64,000 nucleotides of DNA from Siphonodentalium dalli. Taxonomy: Eukaryota; Mollusca; Scaphopoda; Gadilida; Siphonodentaliidae. Numbering within the stretch: the first letter of the stretch is position 1; every line of letters starts with the position of its first letter. The position numbers were made by a program, and so were the translations under genes. Shown here piece after piece: positions 34,068 to 45,832 of this stretch. The notes below the pieces were generated by a model. It was not told where the DNA came from and made no database searches. It worked only from the letters and a program-made list of their open reading frames with translations. Location of the stretch: NCBI GenBank assembly GCA_032622095.1, contig CP136061.1:90326983-90390982 (forward strand). The letters run 5' to 3'.

Positions 34068-36086
34068 TGTATACGTAAATACAATATATGAGTCAATATC
34101 AATTTTGGTCAAAATTTATGTCCTCGGTGGATGATGATTGCACAATGCAACGTGTGGATCCCAACTATTGTTCCTAGTGTGCATCTCCATCACTGTCATA
34201 ACATCCACACACAAATAAGCGTGATGTTCGGGTATATATGTATGTAATGGGCTCATTAATGGCCAGATTTGACCAAAATGGCCTGTCCCCAGGAAACTTT
34301 TACAGGCTAAAATCGAAATTTCGATATATTAACTACATGCCACCGAGAAAATCCTCTGGCACATCATTAGTTTAGTTCTTGATATGAACTACTGTCACAT
34401 ATACACCACCCAAGATTGAACTTAACTAAGTGAAAATTACTCAGAAACTTTGTACCTCAGCATTTTGTCTCTCATGTAACGAAGTGCTATTTACTTGACA
34501 TAATGACGTATCCCTGATATTTATAATCTCCGTATTTTGTGCTCCGTGACGCTGTGTATGTCACAATATCAGAAACGCATGTCGTCTGAATCCAAAAACA
34601 ACTTGCGATAACACAATTATATAATAGGTAGGTTGACCCCCTCGCGTACTTTTCAAAGTCGTCTTTTAAATAACGCATGTTTGTTCGATATAACATATGT
34701 ATAATTATGTTTCAAATAAATGTTTCGGAAGCCACTGTGGTGTATTTTATACTTCCCTATTTTCGCCATACTGGAGGGAGAACTCACTGAATGCCGTGAC
34801 CAGAATGGTCTGTACATCTCTACTGTAACGTTCTCTGTTGTAACAAGCCAAAACGTTACAGGAGAGACCAATACTGTAACGAAAGGGGAATGATGCTGTT
34901 TACAGAGGCTGTTTGTGCGTGAACACATGCAACACCAAGCTGAAATATCTAGAGGGTGTAACTGGGGTCTTGTTCTTCTTTCAGATTACAAAATGTGTTT
35001 GATTTGGAAAATATTATCATTTTCGTGCGTCGATGTTTTGAATTTTCGTTACATGAAAGATATGTTTATGTTACATTAAAGATGTTCTTATGTGGTAAGT
35101 CGATTTTTCATTTCATGTGATTGTTATGAAACCATGATAGCCTGGAGAAAACATCAATTATAACGAGACTGTTACTTTTTATTAGTTATTCCTTCGGTTG
35201 CAACATGATTCCGTGTACGATCTAACTCAAATCGAGTGGCTGTTACAGTAAATACAACAATTGTTATCCAGAGGACATGCCTGTGGCATTTAATAATTTT
35301 TCTCTTTTCTTTGCCGCGGAAATATATCACACGATATACATAATATTTAATTGGTTATGTTTGTCTTTCAACTCAAACTATTTTTCTGGTTTGGATAATA
35401 GTAACCTTTCTAGTGTTAAATTTGGGAAATTAGTGTTACACGAGGGATATATGTATGTTATAGTAAGGATATTGATACGTTGGGAGTTGATTTGGCGTTA
35501 GGGGGACGTCTTTTAAACAATATGGCCATGGGGTAAAATGTATTATAATGAGTTCGCTAAGTTATAATAATCACGCGTGCCAATTCCTTCACGATATCAT
35601 GTACGCTCTTCTGAAAGCATGTGTCCGTTACATTAAATACATCCAATGCTATGTGTACGATCTGCCTGAGTTTCCTGATGCCTCAAAGTTTCCAGTGTGC
35701 CGGGAAATATATCACATGATGTGCCAATGATTGAGCAATACTTTATTTATCATTCACCTAGCAATAGTTCTTTGATTTTAAAAATATTACGTTTTCTAGT
35801 GTTGAGGTTTTGGCTTTATTGTTACACGAAAGATATTATTAAGTATAGGTTAAGTATGTTCGTGTATGTTATGTCGATATTTTGTTTCAGGGAAGACTTC
35901 CGAACTACGACAGTAGGAAGTAAATATATATTATAATGCTTTTCGTTAGTTATATTAGTCGTGTGTGTTCACTATGTGCACGATCGAACACAACTTGAGT
36001 GGTTGTTACAGAAATACAGCCAGTGTTATTGGAAGGACATGTTCTTGTAAATTGTTACAACATATTGTCCCATATAGAAATGAATT

Positions 36087-38520
36087 GTGTCACGAACATT
36101 GAAAACAGTTAGCGGAACTATGAGGATTCATCAATTGAAGTCGGTTACACCACTGAACATTTCTTTCAGAGATACTAGCTGTGAATGTGACAGTGAGAGT
36201 GGTATTGGTAAGGGTCGTGCATTTAAAACTGCTAGTTTTGAAAGCCAGGTGAGCGAGACAGCACTCGTGGTAAAGGGGAACAGGATGCAGAAGTTTGTGT
36301 TGAAGATAGGGGTGAATCAGTAAGAGTTGCCCCTTGCATTGGAGTTATTTGTGAGAACGTAGTTCCGAATAAGTTATATGTGATTGATGAGAGCGACAAA
36401 GTTGCCGAGAATGTAGTTGTGCAAGTTGCAAAGAAATTCGAAAAGCGTATTGTGGCTCGGAGGAATGTGAAACGGTGTGTAAAGAGAACAAGTAATGTGA
36501 GAGGTGAATATGGGGCGCCATCCCTGCAAATATTCGTTTTCGGAGATATCTCCTTGGATCCAAGCAGATATCTGCTCGCATTATGGAGATATCTCTTCGG
36601 TTTCAATGAGATATCTGCTTGGAATATGGAGATATCTCTTCGGAAATATTTTCAAGGAGATATCACCTTGAAACCGAGGAGATATCTCCATAATGCGAGC
36701 AGATATCTGCTTGGGTCCAAGGAGATATCTCCTTGGACCCAAGCAGATATCTGCTCGCATTATGGAGATATCTGCTTGAAAATATTTCAAGGAGATATCT
36801 CCATATTCCGAGCAGATATCTGCTTGGATGTATTTCGAAAAAATGGAAAAAAACGTATATGTACTGACTACTGTGGGGAAATCATTAATATTTCATGGCC
36901 GCGGTTTTCCAAGGAGATATCTCCATAATCCAAGCAGATATCTGCTTGGAATATTTTCAAGGAAATATCTGCTTGGAATATGGAGATATCTCCTTGAGTC
37001 CAAGGAGATATCTCGTTGAAAACTATTTCAAGGAGATATCTCCATAATCCGAGCAGATATCTGCTTGGATTATGGAGATATCTCCTCGGTTTCAAGGAGA
37101 TATCTCGTTGAAAATATTTCAAGCAGATATCTCGTAGTTGCGATGAGATATCTTCTAGGATCGAAGGAGATATCTCCATAATCCAAGCAGATATCTCCTT
37201 GGATCCAAGGAGATATCTCCATAATGGACCATATTCCAAGCAGATATCTGCTAGGAATTGCAATTCCAAGGAAATATCTCCACGAAACCGAGGAGATATC
37301 TCCGAATTACGAGGAGATATCTCCGAAAACGAATATTTGCAGGGATGGCGCCCCATAGGTGAAGGCATATGTGATGGAAGTAGGATTGCAAGGGGTGAAG
37401 AGATACGCGAAGAGGTTGAGCAAGGTGGTAGCGCGGTTAATGAATGTTGTAAGTCGAGCGGTGTGCTGGTAGATGTGGGGATTGAGTGTGAGAAGATGGA
37501 GGTTGAGGAACGAGGTAGCATAGTTAATGAATGTTGTGAGTCGAGTGGACGTGTGCTGGTAGATGTGGCTGTGAGGGATCGGGAGATATGCGAGGAGACA
37601 TGTGAGGAGATAGTGGTTGAACAAGGTGGTAGCGTGGTTAATGAATGTTCTGAGTCGAGTGGTGTGCTGGTAGATATGGTTGTGGGGAGTCGGGAGATAT
37701 GTGAGGAGATGGTGGCTGAGGAATGTGGTTAATGCATGTTGTGAGTCGAGCGATGTGGTCGTTGAGGGTGAGGAGATATGCACGATTGCGGAGGCAGATC
37801 CAGTTTGTAGCGAGATTAGCGCGTTTGAGTTTGATGTTGCAGCGGAAGTGGTTGTGGGTGGTGAGGAGATATGTGAGCAGGTGGAGGTCGAGCAAGGTAG
37901 CGTGGTCAGTGAAAGTTGTGAGCAGAGTGGTGTGCGCGTCGATGTGACTGTTGTTGATGACGACATAGTTGATGGAAGCTGGGTTGAACACGATTATTGC
38001 AAGAATTATGAGTCGAGCATGCACCAAGGTTCACATGTAGAGGTTGCCGCGGAAATACGGGGCGAGCAGATATGTAAGAAGACGGTGGTTGAGCAAGGTG
38101 GTATATCGTGGTTAATGAATGCGGCGTGCAGGATCCGGGTGTAGTTTTTGGAGATGGGGAGATATGTGAGGAGATGAAGGCTGAGAAAGGTAGAGGCGTG
38201 GTTGTAGAGGTAGGTCCGATGAGTGAGTTTTGTGCGAATGGAAAGGCAGATAGCATGATTCCTGGTGTGGATAAGTACGTGCTGGTTGAGTATCAGAAAT
38301 CCATATACCCTGGTATTGTAGAAGAAATGTCTGAGCGTGAATTGCTTGTTAAATGCATGAAACGCGTTGGCGTTAAATATTCTAACTGCTTTTGCTGGCC
38401 GAAAAAATGTAATGACTTCTTGGTATAATTATGATGAAGTGATCTCGTTTATTCCAGATCCACAACTGATCGAGGGGTCTCATGCACATTTCGCTGTTGG
38501 GGAATGTGCGTGGCCCGAGA
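36087..38520 (+). pseudogene. Cys/Glu-rich tandem-repeat protein with C-terminal barrel-like domain; broken
   Basis: Adjacent frames join into one decayed coding region once small frameshifts (about 36285, 37725, 38105, 38419) and an 848-bp insertion are allowed for. The middle has about eight ~33-residue repeats with EICEE, VVEQGG, VVNECCESSG and VLVDV blocks. The C-terminal part has DKYVLVEYQKSIYPGIVEE and LLVKCMKR, then after a one-base shift WYNYDEVISFIP, which resembles a short SH3/Tudor-like module I associate with uncharacterised, often transposon-linked invertebrate and fish proteins. Function unknown. It sits centrally in the 34.1-40.2 kb inverted-repeat element, so it is probably that element's protein. 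Several small lesions suggest a relic. Confidence 0.55.
36509..37356. mobile_element. Foldback element of GATATC palindromes (family G)
   Basis: 848 bp with ~40-bp inverted ends (ATGGGGCGCCATCCCTGCAA ... TATTCGTTTTCGGAGATATC and the inverse), flanked by the 7-bp direct repeat AGGTGAA (36502-36508, 37357-37363). Inside, the 12-bp palindromes GGAGATATCTCC and GCAGATATCTGC recur about every 20-30 bp, some 30 times, separated by TTGGATCCAA, CATAATCC, GAAAATATTTCAA and similar spacers that are themselves partly palindromic. Removing the element plus one copy of the duplication restores the reading frame of the interrupted ORF. Confidence 0.88.
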
Positions 38521-38601
38521 CTCGGCGATGAGTAAACTGTTTTAAAAGTTATCATTACTTCACCTCACTAATATACTTTTTTTTATATGTGAATATAATC
38601 A

Positions 38602-38653
38602 CAGGTCCCTAGAACAACAATTGTGGTCAATTTTTGTTCTGGGGACCTGTGAA
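38602..38653. repeat. Small hairpin
   Basis: CACAGGTCCCTAGAACAA pairs with TTGTTCTGGGGACCTGTG around a 16-nt loop; GAATATAAT follows the right arm and precedes the left arm. Confidence 0.65.
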
Positions 38654-40330
38654 TATAATGAAGGTGGAATTCGTGCTGGTAATGATGAATTCGAGCAACG
38701 TGCATCTGGATAGCTTATCTAACACCAGGAACATGTACTTATATTTATGAAACACGGACATGCACTTGTTTTAATTTATCTCAACCGAGCACAAAGCTAA
38801 ACGAGACAGGTATATACGAAAGGGATTCAAATATACAATGTGTGCTAATTTACATGTATCCGGATAACTCCATAGCATATCCATGTCGTACGTTACTCGA
38901 ATCTATCACAATAGTTTAACCTACACACAATATTCTTTATCCTTACATGTTGTCCAGTACGCGGGCATCTCTTCACCACATAGTTGTATTATATTTAAAC
39001 ACAAACGAATGTTAGTGTACGTTCATATTATTTCATCTGATAAAGCAAAGGATAGAGTGTTCACCCGACTATAACCAATGTATATCGTGTAACGACAATT
39101 TATTTACTATGGTATTCAGTTAACAATATTCGTTATACCATATGTGTACTAAATGTGTAAAAAACACAGTTGGGCATTTTTTATGAAAAGAAATTCCACA
39201 AATTGAACCTCGTTTTATATTATAGCCTGTATATATGCTATGCGCCTTTTTTGTCAATAGTGTAATCTTTACTGTAACGCACATCATATATTGATATAGA
39301 AATACGCGTCAGAAAACATCATTAAGTATTTGGGACATAAATTCTCACGAGAATCGCCATAATATTGAATTTGCACTGATGCCAGTACATGATTATGATA
39401 CCTAGATGTATACAAATGACATTTCGCACATGACTGTGTCAGTTGTGTAACGTTGTGGTCCTTACTGTAACAAAGCATATTCCTACATCGTATACCAAAC
39501 GTCAGATATCTTGATTGTGTAGTTCGTCGCTGTATTTTATTTTTGAATAACAGGTTTTATCATCTTGTTAGCATATTTCGTAACTATGGATTTCGACATG
39601 ACTTTTGTACAGAAATTTATCAGAAATTGTCCACCCCGTAGCAAAAATGTGTATTTCGTGTTGCGCTGAAGTCCTTCGTGTAACACATATTATTTTGTCA
39701 TCTATAAATGAAACGTTATATATTTCAATTCCAGTTTTGTTCAATATTTGGTGGACAAGGAGTGTCCAATTCAATATTATGTTAGAAAGTGTGTGACATT
39801 TAATTATCTTCATTTAATAAAGTTTAATGTTGTGTTGAAATTAAATTTTTCTGAGAAAAATGTGTTCCATTGTGGCCCCCATTGAAAACAAGCTATACAA
39901 AGGGTAAATGTTTTCTCGATCTATGCATTACCGGTCAATACTCAATTAGGATCAAAAAGTACTCAAATATCTCTTTTCTGAAAAATCATATACCAGATGA
40001 TAATACTGTTACAGAAGAGACATAATTTCCAGACATCCACCATTCATAGCATCATAAAATATCAGTGCTGGATGTTTAAGCTCGAACTTCAGTCGTTTCT
40101 TCCAGTGCAATAGCTATATATCTCGAAATGATAACAACTTTCCCCATTATCGGAACTAAAAAAATCCCATGCGGCATATCTGTAATTTTGACCAAAATTG
40201 ATATTGACTCATATATGGTCATTATAGGTATACATGTATATAAGTATGACATAAAAATTGGAATGTGGTGGTCGATATTCGTTAGTTACACTCTTTAAGT
40301 TCGACGGACTGATTGTAGTAATCCTCGGGG

Positions 40331-40471
40331 GGGGGGGGGGGCGGCTAAATATTTCAAGGGCCTTCTTAATAAATACTGGCAAGTTTTTAACTGTCTTATG
40401 ACACCCCTGTGTAGATCCTATAGTCTCGTCCCCGCAAACCTAAATGTATACACTCTTCTTTACGGTGTCGC
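40331..40471. other. Poly-G tract and short spacer
   Basis: G-rich homopolymer near 40328-40341 followed by CGGCTAAATATTTCAAGGGC. It may be a separate poly-G-ended element remnant. No gene. Confidence 0.35.
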
Positions 40472-40854
40472 CAGGGGGGGGGGGGGGGGGGGTGAAACAA
40501 AAAATTCCGGCACGTATGCCGGGGTGGGTGGTCAAAGCCACCAACAAGCAATTTTTTCCGTAACTAAAAAAGAAATTTCCTGCTTGTTTGTTTAGTGTTT
40601 TGGCAATGAGTTGGGCTTCAAAACCACTTTGAATGAGAGAAATAATGTAATTCTAACTGGTAAACTGACTGCAGGCAGTTATCGTGTTTTATTACACACT
40701 TAGTCGTGATTTATAAGGATTTCTCGTTGAATTAAAAGTGATAATGTCACACCTGTGAATTACGTCACCGGCGAGAGCACGCGATTTTTGACAGTTCCCG
40801 TAGCCCCGCCCTAAGCCGGAAGCGCGTGTTTGAGCTGTCATCTGCGCTGTCAAA

Positions 40855-42667
40855 ATGTCTGACAATACAGACATCGACGATTTCACGAGATATTTCATTT
40901 TATCAGAATTTGAAGAGCTTCCACCTCCAAATAGACCACTTGAGAGCAACAGTGATGAAATTACAGAATTATCTGATACAATTATGCCAGTATTGGCCGG
41001 CTCGAACTCTGAAAGTGAAACTGGTACATTTCGACTTCGTACCGAAATGAACAGTCAACAACAACTTGAACAAGGTGAAGGTGTTTTGAGCTCAGGCGTT
41101 AGGCCTATTAACAGTCGGTTTGGGCTGATAGATCAGGGAGCCATTTCAGACTTTATTGCTGATCAAGAAAATTTGAACACACGTAAAAAAACTGAAAGTG
41201 ACATGCGTCTGTTTAGTGTATTCTGTAGTGAGCAGGGAGTAGATACCAAGCCAGATTTGATGGAAACTAAAACATTGGACTTGTTATTTGGGAATTTCCT
41301 GAGTCAGTGTTGTCAAAAAAACCAATGGGGACGATTATGAACCTTCGACTATTCGAGGATTTGTGTCCAGTTTGGAGCGTTATTTACGGTCACAGCACTA
41401 TCCCCACACTGTCAATAAGAACCCTCTCTTTCCACACTGTAACAAGGCTGTTGTTGCAAAGATGAAATATCTAAAATCTCTTGGTCGTGGTAATAAACCG
41501 AATGAATCAGATGAATTGACTGATGAAGACATTGAAAACTTCTTCAAGACAGGTCAGATGGGAATCGACACACCCAATCAGATAGTGAATTTCCTTCATG
41601 TAACATTCTCAATGGTTCTTGGAATGCGCGGTGGCAGAGAACAACGTAGCCTAACATGGGGTGACATAAGCCTTTCTACAGATGAGGATGGTGATGAATA
41701 TTTGGAGCATGTACGTGAGCGGCAAACTAAAACTCGAACAGGCACAGATCCAACAAATATTAGGAAATTTAAACCAAAGGCATGGCACTATATGGAAGAT
41801 ATGCAACGCTGTCCAGTACGGGCTTACAAAATATATAGAGACAAAAGAACTCCTGCCATGTGTCCACCTGACTCGCCATTCTTCCTTGAGATAAACTATA
41901 CGAAAAATCCCAATCTACCTTGGTTCAAAAATTGTCCTATGGGAGTGAACCATATTTATGGTCTTGTAAAGAAAATGAAATCAAAATGTGATGAAATAAT
42001 GCAGAAAGAAGATACAAGGAAAATAACAAACCACAGTGTACGCAAACATATGATGCAGAAATGTAACGATATGGGACTGCCTGCTAATTGTACTATCCAA
42101 ATAAGTGGACACAGGAATGTAGGCAGTGCAAACAATTACAGTAAGTTGAATGAAAAGCAACAGAAATAAATATCAACTTCTCTAATGCGCCCCCTGGAGT
42201 CAGCCAGTTCTGCGGTTGTTCCGTATCGACATTCAATGGCACCAAAACCAGTATCTCAGAACCATGCTTCTGCATCATGTTCTACAGTTACTAGTATGAA
42301 TCATCAACTTGATCAAGCTCAACATGAAATGAATTATGATTCCACATGTATTTCAACATCATCGGTGTCAACAAATAACCAAAACTTTGAACTGGACACA
42401 AACTTTGTCGCCTCTTCCCAAAAGTCAATGACAGTAACAAAATCAGACATGGACTCTAACAAGAGAGTCGTGATAAGAGATAACAGGGACTGCACATTCC
42501 ACTTCAATTTCTACGGATCAAACATGACTGAAATCGAGCAACAAAAGGGACTTGCCAACGATTATGCGGAAGGAGTTATAAATACACCCGTAAAACGAAG
42601 AAGAATATTACCAATTATCGAATCAGATGATGAGGATGACGGCAAATTCCAGTCGAATGAGCTTTGA
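40855..42667 (+). pseudogene. Crypton-type tyrosine recombinase (DUF3504 family), two lesions
   Basis: Reads from ATG 40855 (AAAATGT context) with an acidic N-terminus, then EYEP/YEPSTIRGF-like core-binding text and a catalytic domain. Tyrosine-recombinase residues are visible: Arg in GMRGGREQRSL, His and Arg in NHSVRKH, His in SGHRN and Tyr in NNYSKL. The C-terminal tail ends with CTFHFNFYG and a basic KRRR stretch before an acidic end. Such proteins integrate DNA by a covalent tyrosine intermediate; vertebrate relatives were domesticated (ZMYM2, QRICH1, KIAA1958). Two defects: an extra A in the A7 run 41315-41321, and an in-frame TAA at 42167-42169, after which the frame stays open to 42667. 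The catalytic part is otherwise complete. Confidence 0.85.
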
Positions 42668-43137
42668 AAATTCCATGTGAACAGTAAATAATGAACTTCC
42701 ACGTGTTCCTCTCCAAGTGTTTATTTACGATGATTAAATTATATCGTCACTTCGAAATTAAGTTTTCTACTTTTAGAACGATTTCCAAACATTTCCTGTA
42801 TGAACCAACACTATTTACACATACCAAAAGAATCTTGACAACATTCCGTTCCAAGTGTCATGCTTTTTTGATCAGAATAAACACAATTGTGACTGAAAAT
42901 ATCCTGTAATTTCCGAAACTTTAAAAAATGAATTGCGCCGAAGTGAATGAAAATAATAAGGTCAATCGATATCGTTACGTCACAATTATTTAAATTATGT
43001 ATCCTTCCGCGTAACAGCACGCGCGTTCAGTTTACGTTGGGGTTCAAAATGGGAGAATCAGCTGATGTGGGCCTATTTTGTCACATCTACTCTTTAAAAT
43101 TAGCGACTTTTAGTGGTTGAAAGTGTGTAATAAACAG

Positions 43138-43291
43138 AATAATCAATTGGTTTCGACGATTACGTGACATAATTCACTCGGGTAGCCGGTCCTATTGGTA
43201 AAACCCTCGTTCGCTCTGCTCACTCGGGTTTTACCAGGCCCGGCTCCCCTCGTGAATTATGTCACGTAATCATCGAAACCAATTGATTATT
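43138..43291. repeat. Near-perfect hairpin within the poly-G-ended element
   Basis: AATAATCAATTGGTTTCGAC ... GTGACATAATTCAC pairs with GTGAATTATGTCACGTAATC ... CCAATTGATTATT. The inner part is also mirrored (CTCGGGTAGCCGG / CCGGCTCCCCTCG, GTAAAACCC / GGGTTTTAC). Likely another small foldback MITE nested at this site. Confidence 0.75.
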
Positions 43292-43645
43292 CTCTATGTA
43301 TTTTGTTGCAAATTTTGAAATCCAAGATGGCCGCTGGCAGCCATGTTTTTTTGGCCGAATGACCTCAAAATGACTCATTCCTCTATTTACATGTCCATGT
43401 TAACATCCATGATAAATAGTATGCACAGAAATTCATATACAGCTGTTTACAGTGAATTTCCCCCCGCAAATCTCTGTTTTAGTGCTAAAAGGGGGGGGGG
43501 GGGTGGGTGTCAAAAAATGTTCGGAAAAAACTGCCGAAAACGGAAAAAAAATTGGCGGTGGGGGTGGGTGGGTACAAAAAATGATCGAAAGGGAAAAAAT
43601 GCCATACGTGCCTGAATTTTTTTCCGACCCCCCCCCCCCCCCCTG

Positions 43646-45101
43646 GTGTCCTTTGTATGTTAAAAGTGAGGTTCCGCGTGCTGGTCTCTAATTGGCGTTC
43701 GCGTAATGATTTAAGAAACTCGTATTTTCGGTCAAATTCGTCAAACATTTGCATTGCTAATTTCGGTGGAATAATAAAGATTATATAACAATGAAAGTGA
43801 ATAATTATCTGGAGCCTCGTACCTGTTAATTTCGGTTCTATTTATTGACATTACAATTGAAGCATTGATGACTTGTGGGGCAGTTCAACGCATCGATGCA
43901 CAGAACTGAACAGTAGGACAACTGATTATAGGGTAGAACATATACCTACGTTCACAACAATGATATCTCACCTGCTAACCAGATGTCATGTTCTTGATTC
44001 ATTTGTCACAATGTACAGATGGTGACTTTTATTATATCCGGGGTGAAATGTTATGACTTTCACTGCAATTAATGTGAGAACGCACGATTTCACGAATTTT
44101 ATATACTTGACTGATTGATTTATTGCAAAGTCACATACAATGTTCAGTGAAGCAAGCAAACGATGTATAATTGTATATGCAGCCAATACCATATCTAATC
44201 GGGTTCATGATTATATAGCGATTGGTATTCAATCTGAGTAACAGGTGCCACGCGATGTTCCGATTGTATATCCAAATGTTTATCCAGATTTAATCGAAAT
44301 GGGGGTCATTATATTTACTAAGTAACGGAGCTATTCAGAAATTTAAAACAAATATATGAAAAACATTGTTTAAAGAGCGTTTTTTTAAAAAGGCAGTTTT
44401 TAACAGAAAGTACGTGACCACATGGGCTGTGTTCCCATGGCAGAGACCCATACCCATGCATGTGCGGGGGGGGGGGGTAGATATAGGCGAGAAAACAAGC
44501 GACCAGACATGTCTCTTTAAACTGAGGTAGACAGACCAAAACAAACATTCCCATATAACTAAGAAGGATAACACTAGGGTAGAAAAAGCTAACAACGTGA
44601 TAAATTGTGTCCTCTTTTGAAATTACTCCCAGGGGCAAACCTGGGTCAGCCAAATTCCATTCAAATCTGATAACCCATGGCTGCATGAGATATAAGCCCG
44701 GATGTTGCAATTTTAATCCAGTATAATTATGACAAGACCAGGAACCAAGCTACTTCATAATTCGCTCGAAATGGCGGCAAAATATCACGCTTGGCAATTT
44801 CGTTTTTCTATATTTTATATAATTCAACTGGTGGCGTATGTTCCCTGTCCAGCGGCCCTGGATAATAGGCTATATATAACGCCCATTAATACCACCAGTG
44901 CATTTTCTTCGAAGAGCTGGGATATCCTTTAAAAAAACACTCAAGTTGACTCAACCGAAACTGTGCCAATCCAATCTCAGCAAGGTGGCCACGCTACGAA
45001 GAGTCCATTGAATATAGAGTTACTCCCCGCCGACAGTAATTTGTTCTTAACAACGTTGGCGGGAAAATATGTTCTTTCATACTCGGCGAATCTGGTAGAA
45101 T
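43646..45101. other. Unassigned, with a dispersed-repeat trace
   Basis: About 44195-44270 contains AGCGATTGGTATTCAATCTG, the inverse of sequence at about 20165-20225, so it belongs to a dispersed repeat. A G11-12 run occurs near 44467. No gene supported. Confidence 0.4.
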
Positions 45102-45564
45102 TTAAAGATACCCAATCCGATTTGACACCACACTGACCACAGTACACATAACTGCCACTGTGTATGTTTTTCAGACAATGATTAGATCGTTCATTTATAG
45201 GGGATTTTGGTGGTAAAATATCGACTTTCAAAAACGGAAGTTTTATCATGTTTTTAATTTATGTCAGGAGAGCACAAATTCCAATGATCGTCTCTGATCG
45301 ATAAAGAGCGTCAATACTTTCGTTTATGAAAAAAAAACGGTATAATAATACATTAAAGAGCTTTATCGATGATGATCGCTCGTATATAATCGTTTACAAC
45401 GTACACCTGATGGATGGTTTTGGGGTATTTGTGATACTTGTGCCATGTAAATACGAATGATTGTGATTGAAAGTATTTTTCATTTTTCTTTTGACTTGTA
45501 AGCGAAACATTGGCTCAGGACATTTTAAACTAATCTGGTGTCAAATCGGACAGTGCATCATTAA
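45102..45564. mobile_element. Second TTAA-flanked MITE family
   Basis: TTAA at 45102-45105 and 45561-45564. Ends AGATACCCAATCCGATTTGA + CACCA and inverse TGGTGTCAAATCGGACAGTG + CATCA. The terminal ~10 bases resemble family B but the interior is unrelated. No ORF of note. Confidence 0.8.
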
Positions 45565-45600
45565 TATGTCTAATTTCAGAATAATTACAGGCCCAAAGAC

Positions 45601-45832
45601 AAGCCTTGAAATAGTGTGTCTGTCATTTGCAGAGGTTCCCAGAGGGTGAATTTAGTGATGCTATCCCGCACAGCGGGCTAGCACCACCAAATTCACCCTC
45701 TGGGAACCTCATTCTGCTAAGGCATAAGCAGAATGAGGTCACCAGAGGGTGAATTTGGTGATGCTAAAGCCCACGTAATTCACCCTCTGGGGACCTCATT
45801 CTGCAAATGACAACCTCGCTATTTCAAGGCTT
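45601..45832. mobile_element. Foldback MITE with one hairpin in each arm (family H), 10-bp target duplication
   Basis: Flanked by the exact 10-bp direct repeat GCCCAAAGAC (45591-45600 and 45833-45842). Ends AAGCCTTGAAATAG and inverse CTATTTCAAGGCTT. The interior has CCAGAGGGTGAATTT four times in alternating orientation, so each arm folds on itself as well as with the other. 232 bp. A 10-bp duplication suggests MULE-type mobilisation. Confidence 0.88.

Larger units (their letters stand above)
34068..40236. mobile_element. Putative large decayed element with long imperfect inverted repeats
   Basis: A 32-bp exact inverse match (left from about 34086, containing TGAGTCAATATCAATTTTGG; right from about 40186, containing CCAAAATTGATATTGACTCA) lies within roughly 50 bp of imperfect terminal similarity. 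Further in, both flanks (about 34.8-36.0 kb and 38.7-39.8 kb) carry several copies of GTTACAGTAAAGA-like motifs in opposite orientation, and GGAAACTTTTAC / GGAAAGTTGTTA blocks. The middle holds the coding-like region at 36087-38520. I infer one transposon of about 6.2 kb; no target duplication was found and the class is unknown. Confidence 0.5.
40472..43645. mobile_element. Poly-G-ended hAT-like element carrying a Crypton recombinase gene (family C, long copy)
   Basis: Starts CAGGGGGGG and ends CCCCCCCTG. The left ~155 bp (ACGTATGCCGGGGTGGGTGG ... GGCAATGAGTTGGGCTT) and right ~350 bp (AAATCCAAGATGGCCGCTGG ... GCCATACGTGCCTGAAT) match the two ends of the 569-bp element at 19064-19632. Flanking 7-mers GTGTCGC and GTGTCCT share five bases, consistent with a decayed target duplication. 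The 2.65 kb between these ends is absent from the short copy and contains the recombinase. Confidence 0.68.

Noticed and set aside
36532..37340. Overlapping ORFs through the GATATC region
   Set aside because: The palindromes give similar frames on both strands; the true interrupted frame joins across the element when it is removed.
37306..38256. Minus-strand ORFs (up to 219 codons) rich in Ser/Thr/His
   Set aside because: They are antisense to the repeat-coding plus strand and lack any domain, whereas the plus strand has the recognisable C-terminal module.
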